Shown here: in pieces, positions 35,090-44,368 of the stretch | Numbering within the stretch: the first letter of the stretch is position 1 | Layout of the letters: each line of letters begins with the position of its first letter | Origin: Gymnodinialimonas ceratoperidinii | Lineage (GTDB): Bacteria; Pseudomonadota; Alphaproteobacteria; Rhodobacterales; Rhodobacteraceae | Length of the DNA: 64,000 nucleotides | Assembly (NCBI RefSeq): GCF_019297855.1 | Contig: NZ_CP079194.1 | Location: 3,335,501 to 3,399,500, forward strand | Direction: 5' to 3' | Made by a program: the position numbers and the translations under genes | The notes under the pieces: model-generated | The model's input: only the letters and a program-made list of their open reading frames with translations | Databases searched by the model: none | What the model was told of the DNA's origin: nothing

Positions 35090-36256
35090 ATGAAAATTGC
35101 ATTCGTCGGCACGAGAGGCATTCCAGCGGACTATGGGGGCACGGAGACATATGTAGATCGCTTGACGCAGAACCTCGCGGAGAGAGGCGATCAGGTCGTC
35201 GTTTATTGCAAGAAATCAGCTTCGCCCGCCGAAAAGCGCGAAAAGGACGCGCTATACCCGGAGAATGTGACAAGGGTCGAAATTCCGAGCATCGCGACGA
35301 AACATCTCGACAACCTGACGCGGTCATTTTTTTCAACCTTGCATGTATGCCTCGATCGAGACGTTCAGGTTGTTCAATTCAACAATGTCGGGCCTGCATT
35401 CTTCAGCTTTCTGCCTCGCCTATTTGGAAAGAAGGTCGTGGGGGCCATCAGGGCGATCGACTCGCAACGCGAGAAATGGAACCCTCTGGCAAAGGCCTTT
35501 TTGCGCTTCTGTGAGTTTGTAACGCTCAGGGTGCCCCATATCGCCACGGTAAACTCCCATGCCATGAAGGAGTACTATCTGGAGAAATACGGGAAGGAGA
35601 CCATCTACATCCCGAATGGTGCAATCATCCCGACCGATAGTTTCGAGCCTGATTTCATCAAGTCGTTCTCCCTCTCACGTAAGGGCTACGTCCTTTTCGC
35701 TGCGAGGCTGGAGCCCGAGAAGGGCTGCCACACCCTGATCGAAGCTTTTCAAAAAGCGGTAGCCGAGACGGGTTCGGATCTGAAGCTGGCAATTGCAGGG
35801 CATAAGGGCTTTTCGCCGGAATATTACGCCGGACTGCGTGTGCATGAGAGCGACAACATCAAGTTTCTCGGCTACGTGGATGGCCAGAAGGATTTGGCTG
35901 AACTATTCGACAACGCCTATGCGTTCGTCCTCCCCTCCTCGGTCGAGGGCATGTCGAATTCGCTCCTCACGGCAATGGCTTACGCGGTTCCTTCCGTGGT
36001 CAGCGACATTCCCGAGAACGTGGCTCTGTTCGACGGTGCCCCTGTGGATGACACCCTGAATGACCACCCGGGCCTTTCGTTTCGCCTGGAAGATGCAGAG
36101 GACCTTTCCCGCAAGCTGGCCTATCTGTTCACCAATCCGCAGGAGGCTGCCCATCGGGGGGCCCTGCTGAAGGCGCATGTCACGAGAAATTACTCAATGG
36201 AGACGATGTGCGACAACACCCGTCGCATCTACGCGGAGCTTGTCGGCGAGAGCTGA
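35090..36256 (+). CDS. GT4-type glycosyltransferase (DUF1972-like N-terminus)
   Basis: 388 residues. FVGTRGIPADYGGTETYVDRLTQNLAERG is the hallmark of the rhamnosyltransferase-like group with a DUF1972 N-terminal domain; GYVLFAARLEPEKGCHTLIEAF and SVEGMSNSLLTAMAYAVPSVVSD form the donor site. TCTGGAG lies ahead of the start. It shares the N-terminal signature with the enzyme at 19689 (RGFPDIPGRVE), so these are probably related. A 185-base gap from galU shows nothing else. Confidence 0.93.
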   Translation: MKIAFVGTRGIPADYGGTETYVDRLTQNLAERGDQVVVYCKKSASPAEKREKDALYPENVTRVEIPSIATKHLDNLTRSFFSTLHVCLDRDVQVVQFNNVGPAFFSFLPRLFGKKVVGAIRAIDSQREKWNPLAKAFLRFCEFVTLRVPHIATVNSHAMKEYYLEKYGKETIYIPNGAIIPTDSFEPDFIKSFSLSRKGYVLFAARLEPEKGCHTLIEAFQKAVAETGSDLKLAIAGHKGFSPEYYAGLRVHESDNIKFLGYVDGQKDLAELFDNAYAFVLPSSVEGMSNSLLTAMAYAVPSVVSDIPENVALFDGAPVDDTLNDHPGLSFRLEDAEDLSRKLAYLFTNPQEAAHRGALLKAHVTRNYSMETMCDNTRRIYAELVGES

Positions 36257-36286
36257 CGCGCGTTGCGCCACCGCTCGCGGCCTCGT

Positions 36287-38140
36287 CTAGGGTCGGACGA
36301 GCGACGCCTCCCACGCCCCTTTTACATGGGTGTTCCATGACGCTTGCGGGTCCTGCCCGTCCCCGGCACCCATCGGCAAAGGCACATCGAAGCCCGATTT
36401 CTTCAGCTTCGTGATTTCGCCGCCCAGTCGCTTGCCCAAGGCGTCCCTGAGAATCCTTTTGTGAACGCCTTCATGCATTTTGAAATGCAGCGGCAGGGAG
36501 TTGGCAAATTCGATGATCCGGTAGTCTAAAAGCGGTGAACGGGCCTCGAGACTATAGGCCATGGAAGCACGGTCCACTTTCACCAGCACATCGTCGCGCA
36601 TGAATGTCAGCATATCCAGCGCACCCAATTGCTCTTGCATGGGGAGTCCCTCAAGCGCCTGCCAGTTGTTGTCCGGATACCAGCTCTTCACAAGGTCGAA
36701 CAACTGCGGCTCACCCTTCGTGGCGGCGCCTGAAAACGCCTCATTCTTCGGCCGCACAGACATGATTGAATCGTAAACCTCGGCGATGGAATCCGCTTCG
36801 AGTATGGTTTTCAATCGGTTGACCGACGATTGAACCTTGCGGGTATTGCCGCCGTTTGCGCGCAGCAGGCCGGAGATCAACCTCTCACCAAATCTCGAAC
36901 CAAGGACAAGCCGCCCTGTCCCTCTTGCCAGAGGGATCGCAGAGAGTAGCTTTCTCATCCGTTCGAGCTTCAACAGGAAGGCGTAGCGGGGATAGCCCAG
37001 AAAGACCTCATCGCCTCCGTCGCCCGTCAGCACGACCGAGACGTGCTTGCGCGCCGCTTCGGAGATCGCGAGGGTGGGAATCTGCGAGCTGTCCGAGAAG
37101 GGCTCGTCATAGTGGACGGGAATTTTCTCGAGTTGTCGCGACAGTTCCTCATCACCCAGTTCCAGCAGTTCGAGGTTCATGCCCAGCTGCGCGGCAGTGT
37201 CCTTCGCTACAACGGATTCGTCGAACTCCGTCTGTGCGAATTTGACCGAGAATGCGGTGATCTGCCCGGGTGCGATCCTCTGCACGCTCGACGCCACGAG
37301 GCTCGAGTCGATGCCGCCCGACAGGAAGACCCCAACGGGAACATCGGCAACCAGACGGAGCCTTGTCGCATCATCCAGAAGAGACAGAAACTCCTCGATC
37401 GCTTCGTCGTAATTACCGGTGAATTTCGCACCGAAACCGGTCAAGGCGTCCCAATATTGCACGCTCCGCTTGTCTTTTTCAAATGCCTGCGCGACGTCGA
37501 ATTCAAGATAACTCGACGCGGGAAGCTTGCGGCATTCCTTGTAGATCGTCATGTCGTGCGGGATGTAGCCCAACCATTCGTAGTACGACATTGCCGTCTC
37601 GTTCACGGTCAACGGCAAGTTCAACTCGCGAAGGGGTTTCAGTTCCGACGAGAACGCGAAGGTTTCGTCATTTTGGTAGAGATAGAGAGGCTTCTTTCCC
37701 AGCTTGTCACGCGCCAGCGTCAATGTCTGCTTGTTCGCATCAAACAGCGCGAGGGCCAGCATCCCATTGACCCGTCTCAGAAAATCCGGCCCCTTGGTCA
37801 ACATGCCAGCCAGCAGAACTTCGGTATCCGACGAGGAATCGAAGGCCCATTCCTGCTGCATATCGGCTTGCAACTCGTGGAAGTTATAGGCTTCGCCGTT
37901 GTAGACCATCCAGCCGTGCGCGCCTGATCTCGAGCGTCCTTCCATCGGCTGATGGCCCTTCACGCTCAGATCGATGATGGATAGCCGCCTTTGGCACAAC
38001 CAGACGTCACGGCCGGCGGCGGATAACTTGAGCACGCCGTAATCGTCGGGCCCGCGATGCGTAATCGTGTTTAGAGCCGTTCGGACCTCTGCTTCAGAGA
38101 ATCTTCCCGGCCGTGTAACGAGTCCAAAAATCCCACACAT
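36287..38140 (-). CDS. asnB: Asparagine synthase (glutamine-hydrolysing)
   Basis: 617 residues. The catalytic Cys2 follows Met1 (MCGIFGLVTRPG), THRGPDDYG completes the glutaminase site, and VGVFLSGGIDSSLVAS is the PP-loop of the synthetase domain. AsnB-type proteins in polysaccharide loci often amidate a sugar acid or amino-acid side group rather than make free asparagine; glucuronate made through Ugd would be a plausible target. It is convergent with the glycosyltransferase at 35090, with 30 bases between. Confidence 0.93.
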   Translation of the reverse strand: MCGIFGLVTRPGRFSEAEVRTALNTITHRGPDDYGVLKLSAAGRDVWLCQRRLSIIDLSVKGHQPMEGRSRSGAHGWMVYNGEAYNFHELQADMQQEWAFDSSSDTEVLLAGMLTKGPDFLRRVNGMLALALFDANKQTLTLARDKLGKKPLYLYQNDETFAFSSELKPLRELNLPLTVNETAMSYYEWLGYIPHDMTIYKECRKLPASSYLEFDVAQAFEKDKRSVQYWDALTGFGAKFTGNYDEAIEEFLSLLDDATRLRLVADVPVGVFLSGGIDSSLVASSVQRIAPGQITAFSVKFAQTEFDESVVAKDTAAQLGMNLELLELGDEELSRQLEKIPVHYDEPFSDSSQIPTLAISEAARKHVSVVLTGDGGDEVFLGYPRYAFLLKLERMRKLLSAIPLARGTGRLVLGSRFGERLISGLLRANGGNTRKVQSSVNRLKTILEADSIAEVYDSIMSVRPKNEAFSGAATKGEPQLFDLVKSWYPDNNWQALEGLPMQEQLGALDMLTFMRDDVLVKVDRASMAYSLEARSPLLDYRIIEFANSLPLHFKMHEGVHKRILRDALGKRLGGEITKLKKSGFDVPLPMGAGDGQDPQASWNTHVKGAWEASLVRP

Positions 38141-38444
38141 GGTCTGCCTTGTAATCTGGCGAAATCACTCACTAAAAAATTAGCATCGAAATAAGATGCC
38201 GGAACCTGCAACGCGCCTCGATCAGTCGCGGCCTTGGCGCGCCTCTTCATAACCTGAAGTAAAGCCCTGTAATCTAAGCACAGTGCCGGGACAAAGTCTG
38301 CAAAAAGATCATCTGGCGCAGATTGTCGGCGTGGAAGCAATTTTGCCTGACAGTGCCCTGAAAAGAGGCACCGGAGGGGTTAGTAGCGGCTCTTAAGCCT
38401 GTGCCCCGCTACCCGCGCGGAGTGCCGCCAACAGTACCCACCCC
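38141..38444. other. Intergenic stretch upstream of asnB and after oppF
   Basis: No gene seen. A small stem GTGCC (38353-38357) with GGCAC (38367-38371) is the only structure noticed. The asnB promoter must lie at the left end. Confidence 0.4.
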
Positions 38445-39455
38445 CTACCCCGCCAGGTCATCGCCGCCTTCGCTAAACGGGCAGGCGACCGTGTGGTCCG
38501 CCCCGACCTCGCGCATTTCCGGGCGGAAGGTGGCGCATTCGGCGCGGGCGATGGGGCAGCGGGTGCGGAAGACGCAGCCGGAGGGCGGGTCGATTGGCGA
38601 GGGCAGTTCGCCGCCGAGGATCGGCCGTTTGCGGGCCTTCTCCTTCACCGGGTCGGGGATCGGGACGGAGGCGATGAGCGCCTTGGTGTAGGGGTGCACC
38701 GGGTTGCCGATCACCGAGGCGGCCGGGCCGACTTCGACCAAGCGCCCGAGGTACATCACCGCGATGCGCGAGGAGACGTGGCGCACCACCGAGAGGTCAT
38801 GGGCGATGAAGAGCAGGCTCAGGCCCATCTCGCGCTGCAACTCGGCCAGCAGGTTGACCACCTGCGCCTGCACCGAAACGTCCAGCGCGCTGACCGGCTC
38901 GTCGCAGATCACCAGTTCGGGCTCGGTGATCAGGGCGCGGGCAATGCCGATGCGTTGGCACTGACCGCCGGAAAACTCGTGCGGGTAGCGGTTTTGCAGG
39001 TTGGGCAGGAGGCCCACCCGTTCCAGCATCTCGCCGACCTTGCGGCGACGGGTATCGGCGTCGGTGTCCGGTTGATGGGTCTGCAGGGGCTCGGCCACGA
39101 TCTGGCCCAAGGTCATGCGCGGGTTCAGGGCGGCCAGCGGATCCTGGAAGATCATCTGCACGTGGCGCCCGTGGCTGCGCCGCTCGGCGGCGGAGAGCGC
39201 GGTCAGATCCTTCCCCTTCCACAGCACGCGCCCGCCGGTGGCCGGAACCGTGCCGATGATGGCGCGCGCCAGGGTCGACTTGCCCGAGCCGCTTTCGCCC
39301 ACCAGCCCGAGGGTCTCGCCGCGCAGGACCGAGAGGTTCGCCTGGCTCACGGCCTGCAGCTCGTCGGGCGCGGTCCAGGGCATGGCGCCGCGCTTGGGTA
39401 TCTTGAAGGTCACGTCGAGGTTTTCGACGCGCAAAAGCTCGGTTTCTTGCGTCAT
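38445..39455 (-). CDS. oppF: Oligopeptide ABC transporter ATP-binding protein, OppF type
   Basis: 336 residues. Walker A GLVGESGSGKSTLARAI, signature EFSGGQCQRIGIARAL, Walker B LVICDEPVSALD, plus the C-terminal oligo_HPY extension with several Cys (CVFRTRCPIARAEC). Pairs with OppD as the cytoplasmic ATPase dimer. Its first four bases overlap the oppD stop (ATGA), so the pair is coupled. Confidence 0.93.
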   Translation of the reverse strand: MTQETELLRVENLDVTFKIPKRGAMPWTAPDELQAVSQANLSVLRGETLGLVGESGSGKSTLARAIIGTVPATGGRVLWKGKDLTALSAAERRSHGRHVQMIFQDPLAALNPRMTLGQIVAEPLQTHQPDTDADTRRRKVGEMLERVGLLPNLQNRYPHEFSGGQCQRIGIARALITEPELVICDEPVSALDVSVQAQVVNLLAELQREMGLSLLFIAHDLSVVRHVSSRIAVMYLGRLVEVGPAASVIGNPVHPYTKALIASVPIPDPVKEKARKRPILGGELPSPIDPPSGCVFRTRCPIARAECATFRPEMREVGADHTVACPFSEGGDDLAG

Positions 39456-40444
39456 GGCTGCACCGTTTCGCGGTTGGCATAGCAGGCGCGCAGGCGATCG
39501 GTGTCGAAACGCTCCAGCGGCGGCATTCTTTCGAGGCAGGGTTCATGCACCAGCGGGCAGCGCCGGGAGAAGGGGCAGCCTTTCGGCAGGTTCAGGAGGT
39601 CTGGCGGCTCTCCCGGAATGGTGCTGAGCGCCTCCTGCTCCACGTCGAGGCGCGGCACGGCGGCCAGCAGCCCGAGGGTGTAGGGATGCGAGGGCGCGGC
39701 GAAGACCTTGTCGGTGGGGCCCGTCTCCATCACCCGGCCGCCATACATCACCATGGTGCGCTCGGTGGCGCCGGCGACGATGCCGAGATCGTGGGTGATG
39801 AGGACGACGGCGGTGCCGAAATCCTCGCGGATATCGGCCAGGAGATCCATGATCTGCGCCTGCACGGTCACGTCGAGCGCGGTGGTCGGCTCGTCCGCGA
39901 TCAGGATCTTCGGCCGGCAGAGCAGCGACATGGCGATCATGATGCGCTGGCGCATCCCGCCCGAGAACTCGTGGGGATACATCCGCAGGCGGCTCTTGGC
40001 GTCCGAGATCCGCACGGCGTCGAGCATCCGGGCGGCCTCGTCATAAGCCTCGGAACGGGTGTTGCCCTTGTGCAGTTGCAGCACCTCGGCCATCTGCGTG
40101 CCGATCCGCAGGTAGGGGTTCAGGGAGGTCATCGGATCCTGAAAGATCATCGAGATCCGCTCGGAGCGGATGCGGTTCAGCTGCCGCTCGGGGAGGTTCA
40201 GAATCTCCTCCCCCTCCAGCCGGACAGAGCCCGAGGCGGTGCCGTTGCGCGCCAGCAGGCCGAGGATCGCGAAGGCGAGCTGCGTCTTGCCCGAGCCGCT
40301 TTCCCCCACGATGGCCAGCGTGTCCTTGGCGGCGAGATCGAAGGAGATCTCGTTGACCGCGTTCACGGTGCCGTCGGGGGTGTTGAAGGCGACCGAAAGG
40401 TCGCGGACCGCCAGCAGCGGGGTGTTCATTGCGCCATCGGTCAT
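39452..40444 (-). CDS. oppD: Oligopeptide ABC transporter ATP-binding protein, OppD type
   Basis: 330 residues from ATG 40444 (MTDGAMNTPLLAV), which follows the oppC stop by one base; the frame extends to 40504 inside oppC. Walker A AIVGESGSGKTQLAFAI, signature EFSGGMRQRIMIAMSL, Walker B ILIADEPTTALD, then the Cys-rich oligo_HPY tail (CPFSRRCPLVHEPC). Confidence 0.93.
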   Translation of the reverse strand: MTDGAMNTPLLAVRDLSVAFNTPDGTVNAVNEISFDLAAKDTLAIVGESGSGKTQLAFAILGLLARNGTASGSVRLEGEEILNLPERQLNRIRSERISMIFQDPMTSLNPYLRIGTQMAEVLQLHKGNTRSEAYDEAARMLDAVRISDAKSRLRMYPHEFSGGMRQRIMIAMSLLCRPKILIADEPTTALDVTVQAQIMDLLADIREDFGTAVVLITHDLGIVAGATERTMVMYGGRVMETGPTDKVFAAPSHPYTLGLLAAVPRLDVEQEALSTIPGEPPDLLNLPKGCPFSRRCPLVHEPCLERMPPLERFDTDRLRACYANRETVQP

Positions 40445-40445
40445 G

Positions 40446-41399
40446 TCAGCGGTCCTTGGGGTCGAGCGCATCGCGCAGCCCGTCGCCCACGAAGAAGAAG
40501 GCAAAGAGGGTCGCGACGAAGAACGAGAGCGGGATGAGCAGCATCCAGAGCCCCTGCCGCATCTGGTCGGCGCCGTCGTTGATCAGCGCGCCCCATGACG
40601 TCAGCGGCTCCTGCACGCCGAGGCCGAGGAAGGAGATGAAGCTCTCGTAGATGATCATCGAGGGCACCAGCAGCGTCGCGTAGACGATCACGACGCCGAG
40701 CAAGTTCGGCACGATATGGCGCAGGATGATGCGGAAGGGCGCCACGCCGGTGGCGATGGCGGCCTCGACGAATTCCTTGCCGCGCAGCGACAGCGTCTGA
40801 CCCCGCGCGATCCGCGCCATGTCGAGCCATGAGATCAGGCCGATGCCGATGAACAGCATCAGGATCGAGCGGCCGAAGATCACCAGCAGCAGGATCAGCA
40901 CGAACATGTAGGGGATCGACATGAGCACATCGACGATCCGCATCATGACGTTGTCGAGCCGCCCGCCGAAGTAGCCCGCGACCGCGCCGTAGAGCGTGCC
41001 GACGATGACCGCGATCAGCGCGCCGACGATGCCGACCATCAGGCTGATCTGGGTGCCCTGCACCGTCCGCGCGAAGAGGTCGCGCGCCTGCGCATCGGTG
41101 CCGAACCAGAGGCCGGTCTCGGAACAGGGCGGGATCTCGTTGTCGGGGCCGGAGAAGAAACACGGCCCGCCCGCGTTATCGACGTTACCGAGGATCGACC
41201 AGTTGATCGTCTCGTTGGAGTTCTGCGCCACGAGCGGCCCGAAAAGGGCGAAGGCGCCGATCAGCAGGAGCACGATCAGCCCGCTCACGGCGGCCTTGTT
41301 GCGCGCGAAGCGGCGCCGCGCGTCCTGCCAGAGGGACCGCGGCGGACCGGCCAGCGGCGTGTCAGCGAGGGCATCTGCGGTTTGTCGGGTGGCAAGCAT
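40446..41399 (-). CDS. oppC: Oligopeptide ABC transporter permease, OppC type
   Basis: 317 residues with six hydrophobic segments. Long N-terminal cytoplasmic part, periplasmic loop with a Cys pair (GGPCFFSGPDNEIPPCSE), and the binding-protein-dependent permease loop EAAIATGVAPFRIILRHIVPNL (EAA motif) that contacts the ATPases. The loop between the first two helices is characteristic of OppC-group proteins. Confidence 0.92.
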   Translation of the reverse strand: MLATRQTADALADTPLAGPPRSLWQDARRRFARNKAAVSGLIVLLLIGAFALFGPLVAQNSNETINWSILGNVDNAGGPCFFSGPDNEIPPCSETGLWFGTDAQARDLFARTVQGTQISLMVGIVGALIAVIVGTLYGAVAGYFGGRLDNVMMRIVDVLMSIPYMFVLILLLVIFGRSILMLFIGIGLISWLDMARIARGQTLSLRGKEFVEAAIATGVAPFRIILRHIVPNLLGVVIVYATLLVPSMIIYESFISFLGLGVQEPLTSWGALINDGADQMRQGLWMLLIPLSFFVATLFAFFFVGDGLRDALDPKDR

Positions 41400-41415
41400 C
41401 TGTCTGTCTCCCGCC

Positions 41416-42339
41416 TCAATACCTGATCTTCGGATCGATCCACGCGTAGAGGATGTCGACCAGAAGGTTGAAGAAGATGGTCAAGGCGCCGAGCAGGACG
41501 GTGATCCCCATCATCACGCCGTAATCGCGGTTCAGCGCCGAGGCGACGAAGAACTGCCCGATGCCGCCGGTGGAGAAATAGATATCGATCACCACCGAAC
41601 CGGTGATCATGCCGACGAAGGCCGGCCCGAGATAGGAGATCACCGGCAGAAGCGCCGGCTTGAGGGCATGGCGCAGGACCACGACACGCTCGGGCAGGCC
41701 CTTGGCGCGGGCGGTGCGGATGAAGTTCGAGGTCATCACCTCCAGCATCGAGGCCCGCGCGATCCGCGCGATGGAGGCCATGAAAGAGGTCGAAAGCGCG
41801 ATCACCGGCAGGATCACGTATTCGATCTGCCCCCCCTGCCAGCCGCCGCCGGGCAGCCAGCCGAGCCAGACGGTGAAGACCAACACGAGGATCGGCGCGA
41901 GCACGAAGTTCGGCAGCACTTGCGCGCCCACCGAGATGCCCACGGCGGCATAATCCAGCCCCGAGTTGTGGCGGATCGCGGCGAGGATACCGAGCGGCGC
42001 GCCCACGGCGATGGCGACGATGAAGCTCCAGAAGCCATAGGTCAGCGTCACGGGAAAACCCTGCGCGATCAGGTCGTTGACGTCTTGATCACGGTATTGG
42101 AACGAGGGCCCGAAATCGAAGCTCGAGACGATGTTCCAGATGTAGGTGGCGATCTGCTCGATGAACGAGCGATCCAGCCCGTACTCGCGTTCGAGGTTGG
42201 CCAGCACGGCCGGCGGCACCCCGCGCTCGGAGGCGAAGGGGCTGCCGGGGGCGGCGTACATCAGGACGAAGGTCAGCACGACCAGCACCAGCAGCACCGG
42301 GATCGCGACCAGAAGTCGTTTGAGAATGAATGCTGTCAT
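41416..42339 (-). CDS. oppB: Oligopeptide ABC transporter permease, OppB type
   Basis: 307 residues, six membrane helices, starting FILKRLLVAIPVLLVLVVLTFVLMYAAPGSPF, the OppB/DppB opening. The EAA-like loop is TARAKGLPERVVVLRHALKPALLP. It ends 16 bases before oppC. Confidence 0.92.
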   Translation of the reverse strand: MTAFILKRLLVAIPVLLVLVVLTFVLMYAAPGSPFASERGVPPAVLANLEREYGLDRSFIEQIATYIWNIVSSFDFGPSFQYRDQDVNDLIAQGFPVTLTYGFWSFIVAIAVGAPLGILAAIRHNSGLDYAAVGISVGAQVLPNFVLAPILVLVFTVWLGWLPGGGWQGGQIEYVILPVIALSTSFMASIARIARASMLEVMTSNFIRTARAKGLPERVVVLRHALKPALLPVISYLGPAFVGMITGSVVIDIYFSTGGIGQFFVASALNRDYGVMMGITVLLGALTIFFNLLVDILYAWIDPKIRY

Positions 42340-42390
42340 CGAAAATAGCGCCGTGGCGAAGCGCAGGGCTCCGCCACGGTCTGCCTTGGA

Positions 42391-44010
42391 TTACTCGGCC
42401 GCGACGCGGTAGAGATCGCGGACGTACCAGTTGTTCTCCACGTTCTCCATCGGCCAGTTCCGGATCGTCGGGTCCAGCACGAAGTTCTGCGAGTAGTGGT
42501 AGATCGGGATGATCGCCATCTCTTCAGCAAGGATCTGCTCGGCCTGCTCGTAGAGCGGGTTCGGATCCGACGTGACCGCCGCCTCGGACATCAGCGCGTC
42601 GTATTCCTCGTTCACGAACTTGCCGTCGTTGTTGGCGTTGCGCGAGGTCAGAAGGTCAAGGAAGGTCGAGGCTTCGTTGTAGTCACCGCACCATGCCGAG
42701 CGGGCCACGTCGAAGTTCTGGTTGCCGCGAATGTCGAGGTAGCTCTGCCATTCGTAGTTCGCCAGTTCGATGTTCACGCCAAGCGGCGCCCACATCTGCG
42801 ACACGGCAATCGCGATCTGCCGGTGGTTCTCGGAGGTGTTGTAGATCAGGTTCAGGTCGATGGGGTTGTCGGGGCCGTAGCCGGCCTCGGTCATCAGGCG
42901 CATCGCTTCTTCGTTGCGTTCTTCCTGGGTCATCTCGGAGTAGGCGATGGTCGGCATCTCGAAATCAGCGGTCGCCCAATGGGTGAAGCTGTAGGCGGGA
43001 CGCTGACCGGCCTGAAGGATCTGATCCACGATCACGTCACGGCGCACGGCGTAGCTGAGCGCGGTGCGCACGCGGGGGTCCTGCAGCGCCTCGTGGCCGC
43101 TCTCGGACTGGTTGATCGTGTAGTAGTAGGTACACAGGCGCGGCGTCGCGTGGACGGTATCGGGCATCTCCGCTTCCAGATCCGGATAGGAGCCGGCGGG
43201 AAGGTCGTCCATCATGTCGAATTCGTCCGCCTGGAATCGGCTCAGCGCCTGGTTGGGATCGTTGATGACATAGCCGGTGACACGCTCGATGATCACGTCA
43301 TCCGCGCCCCAGTACTCGGGGTTCGGCTCAAGCTCGAAGAATTCGTTCACGGCAATATCGGTGAGGATATAGGCGCCGTTGCTGACGATGTTGCCGGGCT
43401 GCGTCCAATCGGAGCCATGGGCCTCGATGGTGGCCTGATGGGTCGGCATCAGCGTGTAATGCACGGCCATCTGCGGGAAGTAGGGCAGCGGCGCGTTCAG
43501 GGAGACTTCCAGCGTATGGTCGTCGATGGCACGCACGCCCAATTCCTCGGGCGGCAGCTCACCGGCGATGATCTCGGCCGCGTTCACCATCTGCGTCAGC
43601 TCGACATACCATGCATATTCCGAGGCCGTGGCGGGATCGGCGGCGCGGCGCCATGCATAGACGAAATCATTGGCGGTGACGGGATCACCGTTGGACCAGC
43701 GCGCGTCGTCGCGCAGCGTGAAGGTCCATGTCTGGTTGTCCTCGCTCGACCATTCGGTGGCCACGCCGGGGCGCAGGGAGCCGTCGGCGTTCTGGGTCAG
43801 AAGCCCCTCGAAGACCTGCCGGGCCACGTGGCCGCCTGCGGTCTCTTCGATCAGCTGCGGGTCGATGGAGGGAAACTGGTCCAGCAACCGATAGGAAAAT
43901 TCCTGAGTTTCGGCCAGCGTCTCGCCGGTCTCCGGATGGGTCTCTTGCGCGAAGGCCGGCAGGCTCAGCACCAAGGTGCTGGCAGCGGCAAGTAGAACGT
44001 GACGTTTCAT
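42391..44010 (-). CDS. oppA: Oligopeptide-binding periplasmic protein, OppA/SBP_5 type
   Basis: 539 residues from ATG 44010, chosen because GGGAG precedes it and a clean signal peptide follows (MKRHVLLAAASTLVLSLPAFAQ); the frame extends to 44064 without signal character. SBP_5 family features include LRPGVATEWSSEDNQTWTFTLRDDARWSNGDPVTANDFVYAWRRAADP and the C-terminal WCGDYNEASTFLDLL. It delivers peptides to OppBC. First gene of the oppABCDF operon. Confidence 0.94.
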   Translation of the reverse strand: MKRHVLLAAASTLVLSLPAFAQETHPETGETLAETQEFSYRLLDQFPSIDPQLIEETAGGHVARQVFEGLLTQNADGSLRPGVATEWSSEDNQTWTFTLRDDARWSNGDPVTANDFVYAWRRAADPATASEYAWYVELTQMVNAAEIIAGELPPEELGVRAIDDHTLEVSLNAPLPYFPQMAVHYTLMPTHQATIEAHGSDWTQPGNIVSNGAYILTDIAVNEFFELEPNPEYWGADDVIIERVTGYVINDPNQALSRFQADEFDMMDDLPAGSYPDLEAEMPDTVHATPRLCTYYYTINQSESGHEALQDPRVRTALSYAVRRDVIVDQILQAGQRPAYSFTHWATADFEMPTIAYSEMTQEERNEEAMRLMTEAGYGPDNPIDLNLIYNTSENHRQIAIAVSQMWAPLGVNIELANYEWQSYLDIRGNQNFDVARSAWCGDYNEASTFLDLLTSRNANNDGKFVNEEYDALMSEAAVTSDPNPLYEQAEQILAEEMAIIPIYHYSQNFVLDPTIRNWPMENVENNWYVRDLYRVAAE

Positions 44011-44368
44011 GATAATCTCCCGTGGTGTGACTTCTCCCATGGCCCCTCCGCGCGTGCAGCGCATGGGAACCGAGGCTCATCTTTCCGCGCAAATTTTGAT
44101 ATGTCCACGCTTGTGGCACGGCTCGGCCCGGTGACGGCGCGTCAGAGGCGAAAAGTGAGCAAGAACTGGCCGATGACCCTGCGTCGGCCTTTCCATGCAA
44201 GGGGGTACGGGCCTTTTGATGCCGCCCGCGGGGCGATCGCGACAGCCGCGAAGGGGAGAGAGTTTTGCGCGGAAACCCCGGATGACTAAAGTAAAACTTC
44301 ACCGGGACGCCACCCGCTCGCGCGGGAAAATGCACGCACGGGGGCGGGCGATGGGGGCGTCGGGCGGC
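44011..44368. promoter_or_regulatory. Gap holding the opp promoter
   Basis: About 360 bases upstream of oppA and downstream of the Omp85-type gene. No gene found. The opp promoter is expected within the first 200 bases upstream of 44010; AAATTTTGATATG near 44090-44102 is the most AT-rich part. Confidence 0.4.
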